Below, piece by piece: positions 32,951 to 42,484 of a DNA stretch of 64,000 nucleotides (the first letter of the stretch is position 1; each line of letters starts with the position of its first letter). The DNA is from Lycium barbarum (lineage: Eukaryota; Streptophyta; Magnoliopsida; Solanales; Solanaceae). Where the stretch lies: positions 42,880,938 to 42,944,937 of the forward strand of contig NC_083337.1 in the NCBI RefSeq assembly GCF_019175385.1. Direction: 5' to 3'. Under the pieces are notes generated by a model that was not told the origin of the DNA, made no database searches, and saw only the letters and a program-made list of their open reading frames with translations. A program made the position numbers and the translations under genes.

Positions 32951-33163
32951 GAAGTGGTATCAGAGCAGTTCGGTCCTAGGGGTTTGTCTACAAGCCGTGT
33001 CTAGTAGAGTCTTGTTTATGGGTGTGTAGCGCGCCACGCTTATAAACAGGAGACTACAGGGCATTTAGGAAATATGACCTTCTTTGTGTCCTAAGATCGT
33101 GCGATAGAGCTATGCTATCAGGCTTCCACATTCCTTTCCTAATCCTATGCTATGGTTTCAATA
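32951..33163 (+). promoter_or_regulatory. A leader with initiator-Met tRNA primer site
   Basis: GAAG then TGGTATCAGAGC at 32955-32966. It shares with B and D the blocks GTGTCTAGTAGAGTCTTG, CTTATAAACAGGAGACTACA, GGGCATTTAGG and GATCGTGCGATAGAGCTATG. Confidence 0.88.
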
Positions 33164-34582
33164 ATGCCGCCGAAGAGAAAGGCTACGACGGCCGAGAAAA
33201 CCAAGAGGGTGGCGGGCAGCAGAGTCGAGCGGGAGCTAGAAGAAGGAGAATCTCATAATGAAGCTCCCCCTCAGACTTTTCCTGCTCCCCCTGCACCAGC
33301 AAAGCAGGAAAGAGTTCCAGCTCCAGGCCCCGCACCTCCAGTCCCACCGCCAGTAGCTCCGGGTTAGCAGATGGCAGAGGCCATCCAGTTATTGACCCAG
33401 TTAGTTGCCGCACAGGCTCAGCGGCAAGATGTAGACTTGGGAGACAAGGCGGTAAGTGCAAGAGCCCGTGACTTTATTACCCTGAAGCCGCCAGAGTTTT
33501 ATGGGTCAAAACCAGAGGAAGACCCGCAGAGCTTTATAGATGAGATGCTGAGGACTCTGAGGATTATACATGCTTCAGATACGGAGTCCGTAGAGTTGGC
33601 TTCATACAGGCTGCGGGATGTGGCAGTTCTGTGGTACAGTAGCTGGATATCATCGAGGGGAGCAAATGCACCCCCTCCGATTTGGTAGGAGTTCACTGAG
33701 GCGTTCTTGCGACATTTCCTACCGCCAGAGGTTCGACAGGCTCGAGCCGATATGTTCTTGAACCTGAGACAGGGAAGTATGAGCATTCGAGAATACAGCC
33801 TCCGTTTTAACTCATTAGCCAGGTATGCCCCAGCCATGATAGCTGATAGGGGAGATCATGTGCACCGATTTGTGAGTGGGCTAGGGCCACATTTGGTTAA
33901 GGAATGTTTGACGGCTTCACTGCAGGACGGGATGACTATTACCCGCATCCAGGCCCACGCCCAAAATCTGGAAGAACAGTACCAGTCACGGAGAGAGGAG
34001 CGTTATTCAGATAGGGGTCCCAGAAAAAGGGGCAGATCTTCTGGGGCTAGAAGCGAGTATAGAGGGGGGCAGGCAAAAGAGTAGTCTAGGTATTCAGGCC
34101 AATCAGTGGCCAGTGCACCACCTCGATTTGCGGATAGAAGATTTGACCGCTCCGCCTATTCGGGACCAGATCAGGGTACTAGAGCTTCAGGATCCCAGTA
34201 CAGAGCTGATTTTAGCAGGACGGGGCTGCACCCACCACAATGTGCTCGGTGTGGCAAGGCCCACTCTGGGCAGTGCTACCTAGACACCGGTGGTTGTTTT
34301 ACCTGTGGTCGAACTGACCATTTTGTACGTGACTGCCCACTAAAGGATGAAGGAGGCCGAACTCAGCCAGCCGGATCAGCAATCGGTTCATCGTCGACCG
34401 TGCGCCCTCGTGGACAGACTTCCCAGGCTCCAGCGGGCCGCGGCCGAGGTAGAGGAGGGGCACCTAGTTCAGCCGGTCCTCCGCACCGCCTATATGCACT
34501 GACAGGACGACAGGACCCTGAACCTTCCGCAGACGCGGCCACAGGTACTTTTTCAGTATTTTCTATGATAACCGTGTGTTAA
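33164..34582 (+). pseudogene. A gag (one frame, three TAG stops)
   Basis: Gag only, starting MPPKRKATTAEKT. All pieces lie in one frame, with no frameshift. TAG stops fall at 33365-33367, 33686-33688 and 34082-34084. The first two are where Gln is likely (PPIW-stop-EF aligns with PPVWQEF in B). The core motifs are EFYGSKPEEDPQSFIDEM, TESVELASYRLRD and LARYAPAMIADRGD. The two knuckles CARCGKAHSGQC and CFTCGRTDHFVRDC are both intact. It ends LYALTGRQ...GTFSVFSMITVC, at the same place as D and just short of where the B protease begins. All three stops fit C-to-T decay of CAG. A cannot make full gag now, yet its recent LTRs mean that it moved not long ago, so gag may have been supplied by another copy. 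Confidence 0.88.
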
Positions 34583-35359
34583 TCAATTAAGATTTTATTT
34601 TACTCTATATTGTCCTCTGTATTACTGAACATATTAAGAGTTTGGAAATTTGGACGAAAAGTGGATATACGCATAGGTAAAAAGGCGGATACTGGAGATT
34701 GCGGAGGTTAGAACTGTAAATAAAAGAAAAGACGTGTTACGCGGACGTTTCGAAACCTGCTAAGACCCCAACGCGTCCCATATTATGCGACATAAGTAGT
34801 ACGGGGAGGCGGAGGTAGAAGTACTAACACCGAGACACTGAAAAGCATTAAAGTTTCAAGGTTAAGCGTGCTCAGGTGGGAGTAATTCCATGATGGGTGA
34901 CCCCCTGGGAAATATACTGAAAATTTCATAAATACGGAAACAAGAGATGAGTGTAAAATTAGGTAGCCCAGAGTAAATTGGGGTGTGGAAGCGGTTAGAA
35001 ACCCCACACGAGTCATATAGGCCGAGACGGACTAAACTAACAGAAAAAGGGAAGCCATGACAACATAAAGCTTTGGGAATAAAGGAGAAAAGTACAGGTG
35101 TCACAGGGTGGGACCAATATTGAGTCCACACTAGCTAAGGCAAGGAATCCCTAATATGGCGGCATACGGGAACGTGTCTAGTGAGGGGATAGACGCGGCG
35201 GATGCCACGAAAAAGGGATTATAACCGTGAAGGTCGCAAGAGGCAACCTAAGCTCCCAAAATGAATATGCTAAGTGACATGAGGCATCTACAGAGGAGAC
35301 CTCCCCGAAATAATATACTACGCTATGAGGCCAGTTCAACATTCGAGGACGAATGTTCT
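34583..35359 (+). other. A noncoding stretch replacing pol
   Basis: No pol motif is seen. It contains the 5S-like segment (34860-34912) and, about 100-160 bases further, GACGGACTAAAC and AAAAAGGG words that also occur at the same relative place in D. A 10-base word palindrome with the purine tract closes the region. Confidence 0.65.
34860..34912 (+). promoter_or_regulatory. 5S rRNA-derived segment with Pol III boxes (A)
   Basis: Reads GGTTAAGCGTGCTCAGGTGG, AGTAATTCCAT, GATGGGTGACCCCCTGGGAA, sense relative to the element. Box A is slightly changed, the middle element is decayed, and box C is identical to D. The flank AAAGTTTC just upstream is also shared with D. Only TTT follows here, with no clear Pol III stop. 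Confidence 0.78.
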
Positions 35360-35374
35360 AAAGGGGGGGGAGGA
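35338..35374 (+). promoter_or_regulatory. A polypurine tract and upstream palindrome
   Basis: AACATTCGAGGACGAATGTT (35338-35357), then AAAGGGGGGGGAGGA directly before the LTR start at 35375. Confidence 0.88.
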
Positions 35375-38300
35375 TGTTATATCCTGTATTTTATACGTTC
35401 GGATATTCCAAGGTAGTCGTGACGAAGTTGAGGGAATGACCATTTCCCAAATGTACTTCAATGTACAAGTGGATTATAAATATTATTTACGACATTAGTA
35501 TCATGGAAATAACGTGGATGGTTAGGGACGAAACGGTAATTTCACAAGGTGTTCATGAAGGTTCTTGAAAGGCCATAGTGGTTGTGTACCCTATGTGGAC
35601 TAAGACTTACATAAGAAGACACTTAGTCTTCTTTATTCATTTTTGAGAAAACTCAAGAAAATGGGAGAAAATTTTAGAAAAGAAAGAAAGGAGGGCTAAG
35701 TGTGAATTACAAAAATTATATGGGCCAAAGGTTGCATGGAAAGACATTAGTCTTCCTTATTTAGACTTAAGGAAATTCAAGAAAAAGGAGGAATTTTCTA
35801 GAAAAGAATGGAAGGGGTCATGTAGTCATATTTTTGTGTTGAGGGACTTATTCATAAATATGGAAAAAAATGGGTGGAAGACTTGTATAAAGTTATTCCA
35901 ATATTCATTATTTCTCTAGAAATTTCAAGAGAGTGAAGAAAAAAAAGAAGAGGAGAAAAACAAGAAGGCATTTCGGCCAAGAGGAAAAACATTCCAAGAA
36001 AATTTCAAAAAATTTCTTCAAAATCATTTCCTACCAATTAGAGGGTCCTTAACAAGGTGGAGTTGTTGTTGGAGCAAGAAAAGCTTATATTCTTTCAAGC
36101 TACAAAATATAGCCAAGTGAAGAGTTGAAGCAAGAAAGTAATAATTCATCCTTTTCTTATGTGTTATGGATGTTGTGCATGTTGTAGTGTGTAAAATGAG
36201 TGAAATTTATGGAGAATAAGAATATAAGGGTGTGGTCGTGTGTACCTATGTAGATGTAGGAAATTATGTTTAATTATTGTGTCTAGCATTGGGTTGTTAT
36301 TGTTGTGAATGTTATGTCGATAAGAGAAGTTGAATGATTTTGGAGAGGTTGTAGTTATGAATGAATGATGGTGGCCGTGTGGTATATTGTATGTATAACC
36401 GTGTGTATGTGTTGAATGGTGGAAGAAGATGAGCTAATTTTATTTAGTGTTTTGGTTGTTGTATCGTGGATACTATGTTGTTAATGAATGCATAATAATC
36501 TTGTGAAGTTGTAGAAGTTGGAGACTTATGATTGAGGTATTTAAATTGAATATTATGTTCTTGTATGTATGGAGGATAATGTTGTTAGTATGGTATTGTT
36601 GGCATATGAATTATAATGTTCTTATTGGAGTTGGAAAGTTTTTGGAAGAAGAAGTAAATTGATTGAATATGGAAATTGTTAGTATTGTTGTTGGCATTGT
36701 TGTTGAATTATGTTAGTAGTTTGGCCGGGTTTGAATTCCCGGATTGTGTTTGACGAGAATTTGACTAAATTGAATGTCGAGGATGGTATATTTACAGAGG
36801 AGGTGCTGCCGAAATTTCGGTAGCCAAGTATTACCTTAAGATTTGAACTCTAAGTATCCTAATGAGAGTTTTGGGTAAAAATGACCAATTTGCAGATTTC
36901 GACGAGATTGCAACGTGAATTTGGAATAGCTAAAGGAGCGGAAAAAGGTATGTAAGGCTTCACCCTTCTTTCTATGGCATGTCTTGGATGTAATAAGTCG
37001 GTTACGAGCCTCGGGGACAACCCTATTCCCCGGAATCCGCACCTAAAGTTTTCCACTTTTTGTTCAATAGAATTGAACTAGAAAATGTGCAAATGGTAGA
37101 AAGACCTCCTAAACCTCTAGAAGTTGCATAAATGGGACCCGATTACCCTAGAACCCTCACATGTAATGCGAAGACATGTAACATATGTAAATCGTACACG
37201 CTGCCTCATCCGGCCCGAGGTGGGCCTGTTACTCTCGGATTTTCCTTACAGTCTTGCTTGACTTACTTGAAGTGAATCCAAAGGGAACCTTTGATCCCGA
37301 TTTTGTTACCAACTGATAAGTACTATGACTCCTCTAACGAGGGAACTTCCATGACGATAATGATAACAATGATGTTAGATAAGAGGATATGCCTATGATA
37401 CGTACTACCGGAACGACTCAATGACTAAGATGATTAAGCTAAGTATCTTATGTAAACATGAAAAAGATAAACTAATTTTTGAATCTTATTTATATTTCTT
37501 AGCTATGACTTTATTTTCCAAAGATTTCAAAGTCTATGAACTGTCATCTATGATGCCCACGATTTCATTCTACGTTTACTTTAATATTATTCTCCGTTGA
37601 TAGTCTCACCTTAAAATACTCGTTCCTTCAAGGTGAGACAAAGCGATCACGAGTATTCTATAATGTAATCGGAGGTTACCGACTTTATGTCACTCCGATA
37701 GACGTAACTTTCCTTGGACTCCCGTGCATGCTGGTTATATGATACAGGGATATGTGTATGGACATGTATAGGTATATAGGACAAGTATTTGTATATAAAA
37801 CATGTATATGTATAATAGAGAAGTAAATGTACACGTATATGTATATGGGGAAAGGGGAAGGGCCACTGTTATATCACCACCTGATTCAGCTGGATTCCAT
37901 CCTGGACGCGGGATGCCCGGACGCTGGATATGGGAGAGCCGTACGCGGCGTCTCTATATATATATGATGTATGATATACATGATATGATGTGTTGGGACA
38001 CCGTTGGGGAGGGGGGTTGGGAGAGCTGATGCATTCGGAGTCTGTAAATGTGAGTAAAAGATACCGTTTACTGAATTGTACTGTTTTCTGTATACGAGAA
38101 TAAGGGACACCGTGTTCTGAAAAACGGGCTATGCTATGACATGATATGCTATGCCAAGATATATTATAATATGAGATGCTACGACATGACATAATACGAC
38201 ACACTATGATAGGGCAGGATATAATATGATAAAACATGACACGATATAAATCAAATTTTCTGTGTCTACGAGAAAGAAATGTCTCAAAGAGAAAAGGACA

Positions 38301-38906
38301 AGCCTACATGATAGCTGGCCTGAAACAGAGGCCTTCCCACGTACAGGTTACTTTCCTGCCTCGTTATATGTCCTATGACTCCATGATATTATTAATCGTA
38401 CTCTATGTTACTGTTTATATTATCTTTTATGCCTTACATACTCGGTACAGTATTCATACTGACGTCCCTTCTTGTGGACGCTGCATTTCATGCCGAGCAG
38501 GTTAGTAGACAGGTGGACTTGATCCTTAGGAGCTCTACCAGCGGTACTCTACAGCGCTCCAGTTGTCCCGGAGTCTCACTTCAGTGGTACTATTTTGTGT
38601 ATGTATTCTCGGGCACGACAGTACTCGGCCCTTTCTATGTGTAAATGTACTATGTCTAGAGGCTCGTAGACAGATAGGTACAGTCAGTCAGGTACAGGTA
38701 TATGTATGGTGTCTCGGCATGATTGTTGTATAAAGTAATAACGAAGTTTACTAGTTCATGTTCAGAATGACGTTGCTAATATTAATGTTCAAAAAAAAAA
38801 GTGGCTCTGTTTACTCGGCTTGCTAAGAGGTAAAGGTAATATGATAGACAAGGGGTGCTCGGTACAAGTATCGGGTACTCGTCACGGCCCTAGTCGGGTC
38901 GTGGCA
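35375..38906 (+). mobile_element. A 3' LTR
   Basis: TGTTATATCC...GTCGTGGCA. The last bases read GTGGCA where the 5' LTR has GTGACA, a post-insertion change in the terminal repeat. The donor-like site is also altered (AAAGTAATAATT near 36135 against AAGGTAAGAATT). It contains the hairpin block at 38443-38500. Confidence 0.93.
38443..38500 (+). other. LTR hairpin block, copy 7 (A 3' LTR)
   Basis: CGGTAC-7 nt-ATACTG, CGTCC...GGACG, CTGCA...AGCAG. Two stems have picked up a mismatch relative to the 5' LTR copy. Confidence 0.65.
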
Positions 38907-38911
38907 CTCAG

Positions 38912-39300
38912 CCCCACCTCCAGCTCCTCCACCGAATGCTTCGGGCTAACATGTGAGAGAGGCCATAAATTTGTTGACTCAGTTGGTTGCGGCCCAGACT
39001 CAGAGGCCAAGCGCAGGGCAAGGTGACACGGCTGTTAGTGCAAGGGCCCGTGACTTCATTGCTTTGAAACCCCCGGAATTCTTTGGGTCGACACCGGAGG
39101 AGGATCCCCAGGACTTTATTGATGGTATGCTAAAGACGCTCCGGTTGATACATGCTTCAGACACCGAGTCGGTAGAGCTAGCCTCCTACAGATTGAGAGA
39201 TATCTCGATCCAGTGGTATACAGTATGGATGGCTTCGCGGGGAGCCAATGCACCTCCGCCGGTATGGCAAGAGTTTGTCGATGCTTTTCTCCGTCATTTC
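38912..39300 (+). pseudogene. B gag, middle piece
   Basis: Resumes the B frame after A. The proline-rich APPPAPPPNASG is followed by TAA at 38947-38949, then REAINLLTQLV. The gag core continues with EFFGSTPEEDPQDFIDGM, TESVELASYRLRD, ANAPPPVWQEFVDAFLRHF and stops at 39300, where C is inserted. The TAA sits at exactly the codon where A has TAG (G-stop-Q/H-M/V in both); D has no stop there. Apart from this codon the piece is open. Confidence 0.88.
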
Positions 39301-39743
39301 TGTCACGACCCAACCCCGCGGGCCGCGACTGGTACCCCAACTGGGTACCCATACGTACCTACCCGATCGAATTTCGAATCATACGGATTTTTTTTTTTTT
39401 TTTTTTTAAAACAAAAATTACAAAAGTAGGCCGATGCAAATACGGCACGCGCGCAACCATACGTATATATACATATATACCTGAACATACAGACATTTAC
39501 AAGTAAGCCGATAAGGCTAACATACAGACGAAACCCGTAACCCACACATCTATCTACAGGCCTCTACAGACATACAGAATCATATGACGGGATAGGGCCC
39601 CGCCGTACCCAGAATATACAGACATACAGAGCACACAAAGATAGAAGGTATATACCAAAGATATATGCTCCGAGTCAAAGGAGCTCTTCAAGTAGCAGAA
39701 TCGGAAACCTACGCGGGCGGCGTATCACCTGGTGCGTCTGTAC

Positions 39744-39799
39744 CTGCGGGCATGTAGCGCAGCCCCCGAAGAACGGGGGTCAGTACGAAAAATGTACCG
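39744..39799 (-). other. LTR hairpin block, copy 8 (C)
   Basis: Element strand: CGGTAC-7 nt-GTACTG, then CCCCCG-5 nt-CGGGGG (perfect 6 bp), then CTGCG...CGCAG. Fourth hairpin 39586-39604: GGCGGG-GCCCTAT-CCCGTC. Confidence 0.7.
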
Positions 39800-39834
39800 A
39801 GTATGTAAAGCAGAAACATAACAGATATAAACAT

Positions 39835-40110
39835 AGTCCGAACCGGAGTCACAGAAATATAACGGACAGAACCATAAATCAGACTGACGAACAGAGTTAT
39901 GATCCAGACAGACATACAGAATCGTGTTCCATACAAATAAACAGAATTATAGTTCGGACAGACAGACGGAATCATAATACGGACGGACGGGCAGAATCAG
40001 AACCCATACGGACATACAGAGTCAGAATCCATACGGACATACAGAAATAGTCGAAGCACAGACGGACAGACAGTAGTATGACGGACAGAATTATGCATGC
40101 AGAGTAGCAC
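39835..40110. repeat. Short degenerate repeats with CAGACATACAGAATC units
   Basis: About ten partial units built from CGGACAGACAGACGGAAT, CATACGGACATACAGA and similar words inside LTR C. Comparable words (CAGACATACAGAG) make up the D internal repeat at 21005-21380. Confidence 0.5.
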
Positions 40111-42484
40111 AGAGTCATACAAAATCATACAGAGGCGTGTGCTTTATAAATACAGATGGCATACGCATATATTCATACAGATCCCGGCCCTGTCTGGGGG
40201 CGCGGTAACAGAACCCGGCCCTCTTAGTACGGGACGCGGTGGACAGACAGAATCAAATCAGATCATATGCCATCCTGGCCGCCATCCCCATACACAGATC
40301 ATATAGACATACAGATCCCGGCCCGTACGCCGAGGGACGCGGTGAACAATGCAGAGAAATGTGCACGATAACAGAACCTGGCCCGGGTCGCAGTGAAAGA
40401 ATGCATTGAGACAGACACGAATCGATAAATGAGTAACCACCTACCTACAAACTCAACATACAGACTCGATCAATCAGAAGGGTGCCAAACGGCGAGCCAA
40501 AATCAGAATATCCAGATAGTATGCATAGCACGCGCTCATATCCTAGTTAGGAAGGCACGACAGATTATCAGAATGGGATGCTCGGATGTTCAGAAATAAT
40601 ATTGTATAAATTACACAAAAATATCCATAATATTCACAAAATAATAGTTCAGAAGTTTTTGGAGAAGATCGGACCAAAACAGAAGTATTTTAAAAATCGC
40701 ACCGGAAGTATCGGGCCTTGTGGGCCCACCTCGGACCAACCCGAGGCTACATACGTAAATTACTGATGATTGACCTTATGAGGTCACCCATACTCATTCG
40801 GAAGTGTTCCGACTCCGTTTGGGGAAGTTTTGTACAAAATCTCACTTTAAGGGCAATTTGCAATAAAATAGTTTCAATTGAATTGAAGGAATTGGAGCGG
40901 TTTTCCGTCTCGAATTCCGGGGAACGGAGTCGGACCTAGGGCTCGCGGCCGAGCCTACCACATCCAGAACATGCGTAGGAGCGTATAGAAGTGCTTCACA
41001 TACCTCGATGGCGCCTTATGCTCGCTCGGCGTCAATCCAAATTTCGTCCAAAATCTGGAAATGGTCAAGTTTACCATTTGGTTAGTTTCATTCTTTCAAT
41101 ACTCTATCTTTACACATAATTGCCTACCGAAATTTCGGCAGCATTTCCTCTGTATATACGACATCCCCGAGACTTAGCTCGGCTCAATTTAGCAACACAA
41201 CAACCCAGAGAATGATATCAAAACAACAACAAACATCAAGACATACATTAAGGCATCATTAGCCATCTTCCAACATAACGAAACATTTTTCGTTTCAAAC
41301 TTACATTTCCAAACCAAACTTATTATTTTCGCATCTATTATCCATCAAGATCATTATAGCATACGTCGGAGGCATATCATACCATTTCCACACAATATCC
41401 ACACGATATACAAACATACAAACTTTCCATTAAAGCCACTACTTATCCAATTTTTCCAACCTTCCACATACAAGTTCATCAACACGTTTTTACATTCCAA
41501 ATTCATTATCCTTAATCATATTTTCAAGAAATCGCGATAACGCGACATACTTTCCGACGACAACTTAATCAACACTTTCTTCGTTTTAGCTTAACCATTA
41601 TCCTTCCGTCTACTTCATAAGGCCATAACAACACAATTAACATGCTAACAAGATTTAACTCACCTTCCAACACCAACACACACACACGGCCACACCCCAA
41701 AATTCTCAATTTTCCTTAATTCATTCAACTTTCACTTCTAATACAATCTCCACCATCCTACAACTAACTTACACAAGAATTCAAACCATTAAAATCATGC
41801 AATAAATATATATGCATTCGGCCACCACCCATATTTTTCAACACACAAAATTTCCATGTTTTTCCTTCATTCACACATACTACAACATACATACATCATT
41901 TTTAACACAACAAAAGCATGAAATCCTTACCTTTCTTCAAGTTCTTCACTTGGGGTTGAAGTTGTTTTCTTGCCAAAATCTTTATATCAACTTGAAGAGC
42001 ACCTTGTGCTTAGTACAAATCTCACAAGAGATGAATTTTAGAACCAAGGAATGGGCTCCAATTTTTTTTTTTTTTCTTCCTTTCTTTTTCTTTCACACGA
42101 AACCTCCCCCTTTCTCTCTATATTTTTTTCTTGAATGTTCTAAGGGATGAACATTGATTCATGTATATATCCTTTATGCTAATTAGTCATGTGACTAGTC
42201 ACATGACCAATTTTAATGGTCTTGGGCCAACCATGGCCGGTTGGGCCTCCCTAATGGGCCTTGTTTTTCTTATTTTTTTTTGTCCAATAGGCTAGAATTT
42301 GTAATGTATGGAACAACTTCCCAAAATTCCAATTTTTGCCCTTGGCCACCTTTCGTAATTCCACACCATCAAATTCATAACCTACACGTGCATACCAAGG
42401 AATGTCCAATTATGGCCTTATTCATCACAAGCCCATTTATCCTGAATTTTCCGAATGAACAAAAATGTCGGATGTAACAATTTC

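Larger units (their letters stand above)
29431..38906 (+). mobile_element. A: gag-only LTR retrotransposon with 3.5-kb LTRs
   Basis: LTRs are 29431-32950 and 35375-38906, flanked by a perfect CTCAG TSD (29426-29430 and 38907-38911). The internal region is only 2.4 kb: primer site, leader, gag with three stops, a noncoding stretch with a 5S-like segment, and a polypurine tract. There is no pol. The layout and gag endpoint match D, but the LTR sequences are well diverged from it. LTRs outweigh the internal part three to one. Confidence 0.93.
39301..42479 (-). mobile_element. C: solo LTR
   Basis: TGTCACGACCC...GGATGTAACA on the plus strand, 3.18 kb, with a perfect ATTTC TSD (39296-39300 and 42480-42484) and no internal region. 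It is thus the product of LTR-LTR recombination. The marks are a donor-like AAGGTAAGGATTTC (about 41921-41938), CCGAAATTTCGGCAGC (about 41128), the hairpin block (39744-39799), the fourth hairpin (39586-39604) and GC-rich hairpin repeats (40185-40400). Confidence 0.93.

Noticed and set aside
41812..42150. 112-codon ORF rich in Phe
   Set aside because: T-rich LTR sequence near the C promoter, antisense to the element. No signal peptide logic and no family.
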